Source: Gluconacetobacter aggeris
GTDB taxonomy: Bacteria; Pseudomonadota; Alphaproteobacteria; Acetobacterales; Acetobacteraceae
Direction of reading: 5' to 3'
Assembly (NCBI RefSeq): GCF_014174395.1
Contig: NZ_JABEQD010000007.1
Coordinates: 62,001 to 126,000, forward strand
DNA length: 64,000 nucleotides
Positions 16,979-25,719 of the stretch are shown piece by piece. Below the pieces are notes generated by a model. It was given only the letters and a program-made list of their open reading frames with translations. It made no database searches and was not told the origin of the DNA. A program made the translations under genes and the position numbers. Each line of letters starts with the position of its first letter. Positions within the stretch are counted from its first letter, which is position 1.

Positions 16979-17872
16979 TTAATGCCCGGCCTTCCCCATC
17001 CGCCCCGGATGCCCATACGTATTGGTGATCACTACCCCCGCCATGACAATCGCGCCACCCAGCAAGGTACGCACACTGGGGATTTCACCAGTCAGGAAAA
17101 AGGCCAGCACCAGCGTCGCCGGCGGCAGCAGATACAGCAACCCCGCCCCCCGCGCCGCGCCCATATGGCCGACCACGAACGCCCAGGCCGCATAGCCGAT
17201 GGCGGCGGGAAAGACCCCCAGTTCCAGCACCGCCGCCCAGCAACGCACTGGCGCACTCGGCAGCACCCTTAACGCCTGCGGCAACCAGGGGCTCAGACAG
17301 GCCGCCCCCGCGATCAGGATGTAGCAGATGGTCGGCAGCGCCCCGTATCGCAACACCAGCCTCTTCTGCAACGTGGTATAGAGCGCACCGCAAACCGCCG
17401 CCCCGAAGACCAGCGTCGCGCCGGACCCCAGCGAGATTCCCCCCACCTGCCCTTCTGCGATCAAAACCACGCCCGCAAAGCTGCACAGCGACCCAGCCCA
17501 TCCCCAGGCCGACAGCCGCTCCCCCATCACCGCCACCGCGATCAGGGCGGCGATCAGCGGCATGGCGCTGATCAGCAGGCTGGCCGCACCGGCCGAGACG
17601 GTCACTTCCCCGGTATTGAACAGGATATTGTAAAGCGCGATTCCAATCGCGCCGCACGCAAGAATGCGCAGCCAATCGCCCCGAGCCGGCACAGGCGGGC
17701 GCGCCCACGCCAGCCAGCCCCCGGCCAGCATCGCCGCAATGACATAGCGCGCGGCAGCCAGCGGCACCGGCGGCAGATCGCGCAATGCAATCCGCACGAC
17801 GGGATAGGCGCTGGCCCAGGACAGAATGGCAACGATGACGATCAGCGGCAGGAACCGCGCGACAGGAGACAT
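16979..17872 (-). CDS. EamA/DMT family transporter
   Basis: A 297-residue inner-membrane protein with about ten hydrophobic segments in two repeated EamA halves, as in RhaT/YdcZ-type drug/metabolite exporters. The first helix is FLPLIVIVAILSWASAYPVV, and the second half opens at ISLGSGATLVFGAAVCGALY. Substrates of this family range from amino acids to metabolites and cannot be read from sequence. Composition returns to the high-GC housekeeping type, marking the right edge of the glycan island. Confidence 0.9.
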   Translation of the reverse strand: MSPVARFLPLIVIVAILSWASAYPVVRIALRDLPPVPLAAARYVIAAMLAGGWLAWARPPVPARGDWLRILACGAIGIALYNILFNTGEVTVSAGAASLLISAMPLIAALIAVAVMGERLSAWGWAGSLCSFAGVVLIAEGQVGGISLGSGATLVFGAAVCGALYTTLQKRLVLRYGALPTICYILIAGAACLSPWLPQALRVLPSAPVRCWAAVLELGVFPAAIGYAAWAFVVGHMGAARGAGLLYLLPPATLVLAFFLTGEIPSVRTLLGGAIVMAGVVITNTYGHPGRMGKAGH

Positions 17873-18022
17873 GCTTCAGACTTCCATGCCCGACACGCAG
17901 CGGGCACCTCGTGTCATACCGAAACGATCCCGCCCACGCGAGAGGATAAGGCCCCCGACTTGCACCCGACGCCCCGTCAATTCATCGTCGAGCGCTTTCG
18001 ACATGACAGACGGATTTCCATC

Positions 18023-20269
18023 ATGCCTTCACTTTCCCCCGGCCGCCGCCCCCGCCGCCTGATGCGGCGCGCGGCGCTGTCCCTCCCCGGGTTGCTTCTG
18101 GCGGCAGCGGCACATGCGGCGCCCGCCGCCGGCGGCCAGTGCTACGCCGACCTCGCCGCCACGCGGAATTTCACGCTGGGCCTGCCGCGCCACGCGCAGC
18201 CAACCCCCGATGGTCGCGCGGTGTTGTTCCTGCGCAGCGGCCCGCGCGACACCACACTGCACCTGTGGCGCTTCGATCCCGCAACGGGAACCGAGACCGA
18301 ACTGGCCCGCCCGACCGGCACCGAATCCCTGTCGGTCGAGGAAAAGGCCCGGCGCGAACGGGCGCGCATGTCGCTGACCGGCATCACGGATTTCACCCTC
18401 TCGGATGACGGGCAGACCGCCCTGGTCAGTCAGGGCGATCGGCTGATGCAGATCGGGGTCGCGACCAGCACGGTCTCCGACGTCCCCGGCCGTGGCTGGA
18501 TCGCCCCCCGCCTGTCGCCGGACGGCACCCATGTCGCGGCGGTGCGCGACAATGACGTCCATGTCGTGACGCTGGCCAGCGGACGCACGGTACGCCTGAC
18601 CCATGGCGGCAGCGAAACCCTGACCCGCGGCCTGGCCGAATTCGCCGCCGCCGAGGAACTGGCCCGCCCGGACGGGCTCTGGTGGTCGCCCGACGGGCAG
18701 ACGATCCTCTATGAAGAAGCCGACTCCTCCGGCGTCGAGAAACATTACATCACCGACCCCCAGCACCCCGCCACCCAGCCGGTCGAATTCCGCTACCCGC
18801 GCGCCGGCACGGCGAATGCGCGCGTCCGGCTGGGGCTCGTGCCACGCGACGGCGGCCCGACCCGGTGGGTCCAGTGGGACAGCACCGCCTTCCCCTATCT
18901 GGCACGCGCCGTCTGGCCCAAAGGTCGCGGCCCGCTCACGCTGGTGGTGCTGAACCGCGCCCAGACCGAGGAACGGGTCCTGCGCGTCGACCCCGCCACC
19001 GGCCAGACCACGACCCTGCTCACCGAACGCGATCCCGCCTGGATCAATATCAGCCCCTCGGGCGACGGGCGCGGCCGCCCCCTGCCGCGCTGGCTGCCGG
19101 ACGGCAGCGGTTTCCTGTGGGCCGCCGAACGCAACGGCCACTGGCAGTTGGAACTGCGCAATGCCGACGGCACGCTGGACCACGCGGTCACACCCACCGG
19201 CCTCCCCTTCGTCTCGCTGGACGATATCGATCCCGAAGCCGGCACCGTGACCGTCACCGCAAACCCCGACCGGACCCGCACCGCAATCTACCGCCTGCCC
19301 CTGCAAGGCGGCACGCCGGTCCTGCTGACGCCGGAAGCCGGGCTGCACGGCGCAACCTTCGCCGATGGCGGCCATACCCGCTTCATCGACAGCCTGTCGG
19401 GCGCGGACGGCAGCGCCGTCACCACCCTGCGCGACAGCGCGGGCCATGTACTGGCCACCGTGCCCACGGTCGCGGAAACGCCGACGCTGGTGCCGCATAT
19501 CGAATACACGCGCGCCGGCACGCGCGACATGGACGCCATGATCATCCGCCCGGCCGACTTCCAGCCGGGACAGCGCTACCCGGTGGTGCTGTCCGTCTAT
19601 GCCGGCCCCGGATACAAGGAGGTCCTGGACGCGCCACGCCTGTCCCTGGAAAGCCAGTGCATGGCCAATCACGGCTTCATCGTCGTCAGCCTGGACGGGC
19701 GCGGCACACCGGGTCGCGACCATGACTGGGAACGCGCGACCAAGAACAACCTGATCGACCTGCCGCTCCAGGACCAGATCGACGGCCTGACCGCCCTCGG
19801 CAAACGCTACCCCGAACTGGACCTGGATCATGTCGGCGTCCATGGCTGGTCGTTCGGCGGCTATTTCACCGCCATGGCCACCATCCGCCGGCCCGACGTC
19901 TTCAAGGCCGGCGTCGCGGGCGCCCCGCCGGCCGATTTCGGCGATTACGACACGGCCTATACCGAACGCTATCTGGGCACGCCGCAGGCCGACCCCGAGG
20001 GCTACCGCGTCAGCAACGTCCTCACCTACGCGCACGCCCTTTCCCGTCCGCTGCTGATCATGCACGGCCTGACCGACGACAATGTCTATTTCGAAAACAC
20101 CATGAAGATGACCCAGGCCTTCATCGCCGCCGGGCGCCCCTACAATCTGCTGCTCCTGCCCGGCACCCACATGCTCACCGACCCGGTCCTGCGCGCGCAT
20201 GTCGACGACGCGCGCGAGGCCTTCCTGGCGGCAACGCTGAAGGCGCCCACCCCCACCACCCTGAACTGA
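18023..20269 (+). CDS. Secreted S9 family peptidase (dipeptidyl peptidase IV type)
   Basis: A 748-residue periplasmic serine peptidase that releases dipeptides from N-termini. It has a signal peptide (RRAALSLPGLLLAAAAHAAPA), a long N-terminal beta-propeller (DPPIV_N, about residues 50-500) and a C-terminal alpha/beta-hydrolase domain. The catalytic triad is Ser610 in GWSFGG, Asp685 in GLTDDNVYF and His716 in LPGTHMLTD. A double-Glu site for the substrate N-terminus is suggested by FAAAEELARPDG in the propeller. The start at 18023 includes a basic n-region; ATG 18062 is an alternative. No operon partner. Confidence 0.92.
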   Translation: MPSLSPGRRPRRLMRRAALSLPGLLLAAAAHAAPAAGGQCYADLAATRNFTLGLPRHAQPTPDGRAVLFLRSGPRDTTLHLWRFDPATGTETELARPTGTESLSVEEKARRERARMSLTGITDFTLSDDGQTALVSQGDRLMQIGVATSTVSDVPGRGWIAPRLSPDGTHVAAVRDNDVHVVTLASGRTVRLTHGGSETLTRGLAEFAAAEELARPDGLWWSPDGQTILYEEADSSGVEKHYITDPQHPATQPVEFRYPRAGTANARVRLGLVPRDGGPTRWVQWDSTAFPYLARAVWPKGRGPLTLVVLNRAQTEERVLRVDPATGQTTTLLTERDPAWINISPSGDGRGRPLPRWLPDGSGFLWAAERNGHWQLELRNADGTLDHAVTPTGLPFVSLDDIDPEAGTVTVTANPDRTRTAIYRLPLQGGTPVLLTPEAGLHGATFADGGHTRFIDSLSGADGSAVTTLRDSAGHVLATVPTVAETPTLVPHIEYTRAGTRDMDAMIIRPADFQPGQRYPVVLSVYAGPGYKEVLDAPRLSLESQCMANHGFIVVSLDGRGTPGRDHDWERATKNNLIDLPLQDQIDGLTALGKRYPELDLDHVGVHGWSFGGYFTAMATIRRPDVFKAGVAGAPPADFGDYDTAYTERYLGTPQADPEGYRVSNVLTYAHALSRPLLIMHGLTDDNVYFENTMKMTQAFIAAGRPYNLLLLPGTHMLTDPVLRAHVDDAREAFLAATLKAPTPTTLN

Positions 20270-20290
20270 CCGCAACGCCGTTCGCGGTTC

Positions 20291-20851
20291 CTATTTCCTT
20301 CCTGGCCGGTCCTCGGCCAGGAAGGCCCACCGTTCATGGTCGCGCCATTCCCCGTCGATCTTCAGATAGCGTGGAGAATAGCCCTCCCGCCGAAACCCGG
20401 CCCGCCTGATCAGCGCGATCGACGCCGCATTGCTGGGCTGGATATTGGCTTCGACCCGATGCAGGCCCAGTTGATCGAAGCCATAATCCAGTACCAGCCC
20501 CGTCGCACGCGTCATCCGGCCGGTCCGGGCATGCGCCTTCATCCCATAATAACCGAGATAGGCGCTGCAAAATGCGCCCATGACGATCTGGCTGAGCGTG
20601 AACACGCCCACCGGATCAGCAGCCCCATGCCACGCCACCAGCCCCACATCCGGCCCGGTCACCAGCCGGGCGAACCAGCTTTCGAAGCCGTCCTGACTGG
20701 TAAACGGCCGGGCCCATGGTGCGTGATAGGCCTGATTCTCCAGATTGGCGCGGATCAGTTCCCGCGCATCGTCCCGACCGACCGGACGGACAGACAATGT
20801 CGTCATCGACATCGGGACCGTGCTGCCGCAGATTTCGTCCGTATCTTTCAT
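20291..20851 (-). CDS. GNAT acetyltransferase, RimJ/RimL type
   Basis: A GNAT-fold N-acetyltransferase of the RimJ/L group, which acetylates protein N-termini or small amines with acetyl-CoA. LSVRPVGRDDARELIRANLE opens the domain, and GYYGMKAHARTGRMTRAT is the acetyl-CoA loop. LHRVEANIQPSNAASIALIR and AGFRREGYSPRYLKI are the hallmark C-terminal motifs. The start is uncertain: ATG 20851 or 20812 (MSMTTL) fit the family length, while longer versions would overlap the divergent gene. It is divergent from and very close to the next acetyltransferase gene. Confidence 0.85.
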   Translation of the reverse strand: MKDTDEICGSTVPMSMTTLSVRPVGRDDARELIRANLENQAYHAPWARPFTSQDGFESWFARLVTGPDVGLVAWHGAADPVGVFTLSQIVMGAFCSAYLGYYGMKAHARTGRMTRATGLVLDYGFDQLGLHRVEANIQPSNAASIALIRRAGFRREGYSPRYLKIDGEWRDHERWAFLAEDRPGRK

Positions 20852-20906
20852 CCCGCCGATATAAGCATAGATATCCCACCCCCCCCAAGCCAGCCGGACC
20901 ACCCGC

Positions 20907-21452
20907 ATGCCACCCGCCTCTCCCATCGTCACAATCCGCGCCGCGCACACCACGGACCTGCCCGAAATCACGGCGATCTACGCCCATCACGTGCTGCATG
21001 GCTGTGCGTCGTTCGAGATCGAGGCCCCTACCGTCGAAGAGATGACACGACGCATGGAGACACTGCGCGCCAGGGATTTTCCCTATCTGGTGGCCGAACA
21101 GGATGGCTCGGTGATCGGCTACGCCTATGCCGGCCCCTATCACCCGCGGATCGCCTATCGCGACACGGTGGAGGACTCCATCTACCTGTCCCCCGACGCC
21201 GCCGGACGCGGGATCGGCACGGCGCTGCTGGGCGCGCTGATCGCGGAGTGCGTGGCACGAGGCTTCCGGCAGATGATGGCCCTGGTCGGCGACAGCGCGA
21301 ATCTGCCCTCCATCCGCCTGCACGAACGCCACGGCTTCCGCACGGTCGGCACCCTGCAATCGGTCGGCTACAAGTTCGGACGCTGGCTGGATGTCGTGCT
21401 GCTGCAATGCGAACTGGGCAGTGGCGACCGTACCCCTCCCAACCGTCCCTGA
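20907..21452 (+). CDS. GNAT acetyltransferase, phosphinothricin acetyltransferase-like
   Basis: A 181-residue enzyme of the Pat/Bar/YncA group, known to acetylate phosphinothricin, methionine sulfoximine and related amino-acid analogues. Visible are VTIRAAHTTDLPEITAIYAH, CASFEIEAPTVEEM, GYAYAGPYHPR, the acetyl-CoA site LSPDAAGRGIGTALL, and the tail SIRLHERHGFRTVGTLQSVG. Full length. The TGA stop overlaps nothing but is directly followed by the alkB ATG, so the two are cotranscribed. In non-producers this family is usually a detoxifier of amino-acid sulfoximines. Confidence 0.9.
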   Translation: MPPASPIVTIRAAHTTDLPEITAIYAHHVLHGCASFEIEAPTVEEMTRRMETLRARDFPYLVAEQDGSVIGYAYAGPYHPRIAYRDTVEDSIYLSPDAAGRGIGTALLGALIAECVARGFRQMMALVGDSANLPSIRLHERHGFRTVGTLQSVGYKFGRWLDVVLLQCELGSGDRTPPNRP

Positions 21453-22148
21453 ATGGCGGGACCGGACATGCCGCCATCCCCGCCCCGTCCACTAGCAACC
21501 GGCACCCTGCCCGGCCTGGACCTGGAATCGGGCGCGCGGGATCGCGTGCTGGGGCCGGGCGTCCTGCTGCTGGCCGGACGCGCCCGCGCCACGGCTCCCG
21601 GACTGATCGCCCAGATCCAGGCCATCGCCCACGCGGCGCCCTTCCGCCGCATGACCACCCAGGGCGGCCGGACCATGTCGGTCGCCATGACCAATTGCGG
21701 CACACTGGGCTGGATCTCGGATAGCAGGGGCTATCGCTACACCACGCACGACCCGCTGTCGGGCCAACCCTGGCCCGCCCTGCCCGACATTTTCACCGCC
21801 CTGGCGGCAGAAGCCGCCGCCGAGGCCGGATATCCCGGCTTCACCCCCGACGCCTGCCTGATCAACCGCTACGAACCCGGCACCAGGCTGACCCTGCACC
21901 AGGACCGCAATGAACACGATTTCGGCCAGCCGATCGTCTCGGTCTCGCTGGGCCTGCCGGCGGTGTTCCTCTGGGGCGGTCCCGCCCGTTCGGACCGGGT
22001 GCAGCGCGTGCCGCTGGAGCATGGCGATATCGTGGCCTGGGGTGGCCCGGCCCGCCTGGCCCATCATGGCATCCATCCGCTGGCCGAGGGCACCCACGCG
22101 CTGACCGGCCGCACGCGCCTGAATCTGACCTTCCGCCGCGCCGGGTAA
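21453..22148 (+). CDS. alkB: DNA oxidative demethylase AlkB
   Basis: A 231-residue Fe(II)/2-oxoglutarate dioxygenase that removes 1-methyladenine and 3-methylcytosine lesions from DNA and RNA. Iron ligands are His149 and Asp151 (LTLHQDRNE) and His205 (AHHGIHPL). The 2-oxoglutarate-binding arginines are Arg222 and Arg228 in RLNLTFRR, with the same spacing as Arg204/Arg210 in E. coli AlkB. NRYEPGTRLTLHQD is the family signature. It starts on the base after the preceding TGA. ATG 21468 is a possible alternative start. No Ada-type box was recognised. Confidence 0.93.
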   Translation: MAGPDMPPSPPRPLATGTLPGLDLESGARDRVLGPGVLLLAGRARATAPGLIAQIQAIAHAAPFRRMTTQGGRTMSVAMTNCGTLGWISDSRGYRYTTHDPLSGQPWPALPDIFTALAAEAAAEAGYPGFTPDACLINRYEPGTRLTLHQDRNEHDFGQPIVSVSLGLPAVFLWGGPARSDRVQRVPLEHGDIVAWGGPARLAHHGIHPLAEGTHALTGRTRLNLTFRRAG

Positions 22149-22163
22149 GGCTGTACGACACGG

Positions 22164-23516
22164 ATGGACATCCCGATCCGCAACACCTATTCACCCGCGA
22201 TGATGTCCTCTGCCCCCACGCCACGCCCCCGTGTCGGCATCGATTTCGGCACGACCAACAGCGTCGTCGTCATCGCGACCCCGGATGGCAACACCCACAC
22301 CACGCGCTTCGCCTTTCCCGGCCATCCCGAAACCGAGACCTGCCGCACCCTGCTGTGCCTGTGGCAGGAGGAAGAGCGCGGACGCCTGGCCGTTCACCAG
22401 GCCATCGGCGCCGCCGCCATCGACGCCTATCTGGACGATCCGGCCGAGAGCCGCCTGATCATGTCGATGAAATCCTATCTGGCGCAGACATCGTTCCGCG
22501 AGACGCGCCTGCTGGGCCGGCGCCTGACGCTGGAAAACCTGGTCGGCTTCTTCGTCGCCGAATTGATGCGCGCCGTCGGAATCGACCCGGCCGACGTGGA
22601 CGCAACGGTCGGCCGCCCGGTGCGCTTCGCCGGCGAACTGCCGGATGATGCATTCGGCGAACAGCGCCTGCGCGACGGCTTCGCCGAGGCCGGCTTCCGC
22701 AGCATCGCGGTGGCGCTGGAGCCCGAAGCCGCCGGCTGGCGCTTCGCCCGGCGGCTGGATGCGCCGGCCACGATCCTGGTCGGCGATTTCGGCGGCGGCA
22801 CCAGCGATTTCTCGGTGCTGCGCTTCGATCCCGCCATCGGCCGGGCCATTCCGCTGGGCCATGCGGGCGTGGGCATCGCGGGCGACCAGTTCGATTACCG
22901 GATCATCGACAATGTCGTCTCGCCCGAACTGGGGCGCGACAGCACCTATCGCATCATGGGCGGCGCACCGCTGCCGGTGCCGATCGAATGGTACGCCAGC
23001 CTGGCGCGCTGGCACCGCCTGTCGCTGATGCGCACGCCGGCCACCCTGCGCGCGATCGACGATGTCGCACGCACCGCCTCCGAACCCGACCGGCTGCACG
23101 CGCTGGCCACCCTGGTCGCCGACCAGCAGGGCCAGGCCCTGTATCGCGCCGTCGGCACCGCCAAGGCCGAGCTGTCGCACGCCGACAGCACGATTCTGCG
23201 CTTCCACCACAAGGATATCCATATCGACCGCACGATCACCCGGGCGGCCTTCGAGGACTGGATCGCCCCCGATCTGGCACAGTTCGACGGTGCGGTGACC
23301 ACGGCGCTGGAACGCGCGGGCCTGACCGAATCCGATATCGACCGGGTGTTCCTGACCGGCGGCACCTCGTTCGTCCCGGCGGTGCGCGCCCTGTTCGCGG
23401 CGCGTTTCGGCAACCAGCGGATCGATCGCGGGGGCGAGTTCGTGTCGGTCGCCGAAGGGCTGGCCCTGATGCAGGGAAACAGCGCGCACCAGCCGGACGC
23501 GCCCGCCCCATGCTGA
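22164..23516 (+). CDS. Hsp70-like ATPase (YegD type)
   Basis: A 450-residue actin-fold ATPase of the Hsp70 superfamily without the C-terminal peptide-binding domain, as in E. coli YegD. The phosphate-1 motif is VGIDFGTTNSVVVI, phosphate-2 is LVGDFGGGTSDFSV, and the adenosine motif is VFLTGGTSFVPAV. GVGIAGDQFDYRI matches the conserved connecting region. No signal or membrane segment. Its role is unknown; a chaperone-like function is inferred only from the fold. GTAAGG lies about 11 bases upstream of ATG 22164; ATG 22200 is in frame and nearer the domain. A small intrinsic terminator follows. Confidence 0.88.
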   Translation: MDIPIRNTYSPAMMSSAPTPRPRVGIDFGTTNSVVVIATPDGNTHTTRFAFPGHPETETCRTLLCLWQEEERGRLAVHQAIGAAAIDAYLDDPAESRLIMSMKSYLAQTSFRETRLLGRRLTLENLVGFFVAELMRAVGIDPADVDATVGRPVRFAGELPDDAFGEQRLRDGFAEAGFRSIAVALEPEAAGWRFARRLDAPATILVGDFGGGTSDFSVLRFDPAIGRAIPLGHAGVGIAGDQFDYRIIDNVVSPELGRDSTYRIMGGAPLPVPIEWYASLARWHRLSLMRTPATLRAIDDVARTASEPDRLHALATLVADQQGQALYRAVGTAKAELSHADSTILRFHHKDIHIDRTITRAAFEDWIAPDLAQFDGAVTTALERAGLTESDIDRVFLTGGTSFVPAVRALFAARFGNQRIDRGGEFVSVAEGLALMQGNSAHQPDAPAPC

Positions 23517-23527
23517 AAAATCCTTTC

Positions 23528-23545
23528 AGACCTTTCGGTCTTTTC
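23528..23545 (+). terminator. Intrinsic terminator of the Hsp70-like gene
   Basis: AGACC-TTTC-GGTCT followed by TTTC, 12 bases after the stop codon. A short five-base-pair stem, so termination may be partial. Confidence 0.5.
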
Positions 23546-23553
23546 ATCCGTCC

Positions 23554-23671
23554 TTGATTCAGATCAAGGCCGATACCCGCTGACAGTGCCATAAGGAAAG
23601 GGCGATGGGGGCATCGCATTATCCAATCATCACGCTAACTCGCAGGGTCTTCGGGCCCTGCTTTTTTTTGC
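23554..23671 (+). ncRNA. Candidate small RNA between two terminators
   Basis: Between the Hsp70 terminator and a second, much stronger terminator lie about 100 non-coding bases, with an unstructured AT-rich linker (TTATCCAATCATCACGCTAA) before the last hairpin. This is the usual outline of a small RNA. TTGATT at 23554 is a possible -35 box but no good -10 was found. Alternatively the segment is only a 3' untranslated tail. No Rfam family recognised. Confidence 0.35.
23642..23669 (+). terminator. Strong intrinsic terminator with UUCG tetraloop
   Basis: GCAGGGTC-TTCG-GGCCCTGC (23642-23661): an eight-base-pair stem with one wobble closed by a cUUCGg tetraloop, followed by eight Ts. It points along the plus strand, toward the convergent ctrA-like gene. 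Confidence 0.85.
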
Positions 23672-23711
23672 GCTCTTGCCGATCCAAGCGCGTCTCCCCC
23701 AGGCCCCGTCA

Positions 23712-24458
23712 TCAGACCACCGACAGAACCAGCTCCTCCGACGATCGGGGCGGTATCAGCACGCCGGAAGGTGGCGCGTCCTCATCGCTATCTTCCCTGA
23801 GCATGTAACCCTGCCCCCATACGGTCGTGACCACGTTCTTCGCCCCAGCCTGCTGCAATTTCTTGCGCAGCTTGCAGATGAAGACATCGATGATCTTCAT
23901 TTCCGGCTCGTCCATCCCACCATAGAGATGGTCGAGAAACGCGAACTTGGTCAGGACCGTGCCCCTGCGGAGCATGAGCAGTTCCAGGATCATGTATTCC
24001 TTGCCGGTCAGGTGAACCAGCCGCCCCTTCACCGTCACTTCCCGGCTGTCCAGCGACAGCTTCACCAGCCCGGCCTGAAGCACCGGCTGGCTATAGCCTT
24101 TCGAACGGCGAACGATCGCCTGGATACGGGCGGCCAGTTCCGGCGTATCGTAGGGCCGGGTGATGTAATCGTCCGCACCGGCCGAAAAGGCCCTGACCTT
24201 GGCCTGGGCGCCGTTCAGACTGGACATGGCAACGATGGGTGTATCCAACCGCGCGGCCCTGGCCGCCCGCAGGACCTCATAGCCGTCAATATCGGGCAAC
24301 ACCATTTCAAGTAATGCCAGATCATAATCGTAACGACGGAGCATCTCGACCCCTTCATGGCCCGTCACGGCGTGGTCGATCATGTAGCCAACGGAGCGCA
24401 ATGTGCTGGAAGTACTACGGGCCGCACTCCCATCCCCTTCGACGAGCAAGACGCGCAT
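23712..24458 (-). CDS. CtrA-like response regulator with degenerate receiver
   Basis: A 248-residue OmpR/PhoB-type DNA-binding protein closely resembling CtrA, the alphaproteobacterial cell-cycle regulator. The winged-helix part retains the CtrA signatures LTGKEYMILELLMLRRGT, FLDHLYGGMDEPEMK and IDVFICKLRKKL. The receiver domain is altered. Numbering from MRVLLVEG, the phosphoacceptor Asp51 is Glu (codon GAA at 24306-24308, in LALLEMVLPD), the acidic pair reads EG where CtrA has ED, and the conserved Lys is Arg (ADDYITRPYD). The Ser of the switch remains. An in-frame ATG at 24464 and a TTG at 24467 are alternative starts. Probably a paralogue of a canonical CtrA encoded elsewhere; a constitutive or phosphorylation-independent mode is inferred. 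Confidence 0.88.
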   Translation of the reverse strand: MRVLLVEGDGSAARSTSSTLRSVGYMIDHAVTGHEGVEMLRRYDYDLALLEMVLPDIDGYEVLRAARAARLDTPIVAMSSLNGAQAKVRAFSAGADDYITRPYDTPELAARIQAIVRRSKGYSQPVLQAGLVKLSLDSREVTVKGRLVHLTGKEYMILELLMLRRGTVLTKFAFLDHLYGGMDEPEMKIIDVFICKLRKKLQQAGAKNVVTTVWGQGYMLREDSDEDAPPSGVLIPPRSSEELVLSVV

Positions 24459-24814
24459 ATTCATCAACCATTGATTGTTTGTGACTACAGTTACTACCTA
24501 TAGGTGTGTAACTCTCCATAAACAATCTTTTTTAGACGGTGTTAGGGCGTCAAAATCCCATGATCACGAATATGTTATATCAAGCCTCCAGAAGCGCTTC
24601 GCTCGTGCCGGGGACAGCCATCCACGGTATATCGGCCCGTCAGACGCCAATACCGCCGAATATCGCGCACAGCGACCGGACGCTCCGCATGAACGAAGCG
24701 TGACCCCCACGTCACGTACATCGCGCGGCATTCCGCCAGAATCCAGGGAAATATGCATACGATTCCCCATCAATTCCCCGCCCGTATCGAGCGGTTCGAT
24801 GGGAGGAATGAACG
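24459..24814. other. Promoter region of the ctrA-like gene
   Basis: A 350-base gene-free stretch between thiD and the ctrA-like gene, AT-rich next to the latter (24475-24590) and so its likely promoter. No TTAA-N7-TTAA CtrA box was found. The right end merges into a degenerate palindromic element. Confidence 0.4.
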
Positions 24815-24891
24815 AGGAGCATCCGAAACGAGTCCCGCCCGGCCCCCTGGGCCGCTCTCGCTCGCCAGCCCGCATTTCGGTCAGGGTCTCA
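24815..24891 (-). repeat. Palindromic stop-codon element behind thiD (half copy)
   Basis: It starts on the thiD TGA. GGGCCGCTCTCGCTCGCCAG followed by CCCGCATTTC (24850-24878) is nearly identical to one half of the copies near 31.8 and 41.0 kb, while the other half (GGAGCATCCGAAACG) is decayed. Here the opposite half of the palindrome lies next to the stop codon compared with the other copies. Confidence 0.6.
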
Positions 24892-25701
24892 GGCGCCGGG
24901 GGCTCCCCAAGCCGAATCGACGGTCACCGCGTGATTCAGCGGCCCCGCGCCGGCTCCATATCCAGGTGCGGTCGCGATCGCGGCCCGCAGATAGCGCCGG
25001 GCCCGTTCCACTGCCGCTCGCAGGGTCAGTCCCTGGGCCAGCCCCGCGGCAATCGCACTGGCCAGCGTGCAGCCGGTCCCGTGCGTATGCCGCGTCGGCA
25101 GCCGCGTGTCCGAAAATAGGGAGATGCCCGACGATTCGCACAGCACATCGGTCAGGATATCGCCCTCCAGATGCCCCCCCTTCAGCAGCACCGCCCGCGC
25201 CCCCGCGCGCCGCAGCGTTTCGGCAGCCCGGCCCATATCGTCCACCGTGCGGATCGGATGGCCGACCAGAACCTCCGCTTCCGGCAGGTTGGGCGTCAGC
25301 AGGCTCGCCAGCGGCACCAGATCCCGCATCAGCGTCTCCACGGCATCGTCCTGCAACAGGCGCGACCCGCCCTTGGCCACCATCACCGGGTCCAGCACAT
25401 ACGGAACATCCGGGCGGGCCCGCACCTCCGCCGCCACCGCCTGGATCACCTCTCCCCGGTCCAGCATGCCGCTCTTGAAGGCATCCACCCCGATATCGTC
25501 CAGCACACGACGCATCTGCGCCGCCACGAAATCGGGCGGTACCGGCAGGATTCCGCTCACCCCCAGCGTATTCTGCACCGTCAGGGCCGACACCGCCGTC
25601 ATGGCAAATCCGCCCAGCGCGGTCACGGCCTTGATATCCGCCTGGATTCCCGCCCCGCCGCCGGAATCGCTGCCGGCGATGACCAGGACGCGACCCTTCA
25701 T
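24889..25701 (-). CDS. thiD: Hydroxymethylpyrimidine/phosphomethylpyrimidine kinase
   Basis: A 270-residue ribokinase-fold enzyme that phosphorylates hydroxymethylpyrimidine twice to give HMP-pyrophosphate for thiamine synthesis. LVIAGSDSGGGAGIQADIK at the N-terminus is diagnostic. VSALTVQNTLGV, the VLDPVMVAKGGSRLL segment and the catalytic THGTGCTLASAIAA complete the family pattern. The ATG at 25701 is chosen (a TTG three codons earlier is in frame). It follows glmM by 18 bases and is the last gene of the long minus-strand block. No TPP riboswitch was seen before it. Confidence 0.93.
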   Translation of the reverse strand: MKGRVLVIAGSDSGGGAGIQADIKAVTALGGFAMTAVSALTVQNTLGVSGILPVPPDFVAAQMRRVLDDIGVDAFKSGMLDRGEVIQAVAAEVRARPDVPYVLDPVMVAKGGSRLLQDDAVETLMRDLVPLASLLTPNLPEAEVLVGHPIRTVDDMGRAAETLRRAGARAVLLKGGHLEGDILTDVLCESSGISLFSDTRLPTRHTHGTGCTLASAIAAGLAQGLTLRAAVERARRYLRAAIATAPGYGAGAGPLNHAVTVDSAWGAPGA

Positions 25702-25719
25702 GATGGCCAAGACGGTGCC

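Noticed and set aside
23712-24458. Replication origin near the CtrA-like gene
   Set aside because: No DnaA-box cluster or CtrA boxes were seen; the gene alone is not evidence for an origin.
24889-25120. Possible TPP riboswitch linked to thiD or thiM
   Set aside because: I looked upstream of both genes for the conserved TPP aptamer blocks (CTGAGA and ACCTGATCTGG-like) and did not find them; CTGA strings near the genes belong to the palindromic element.
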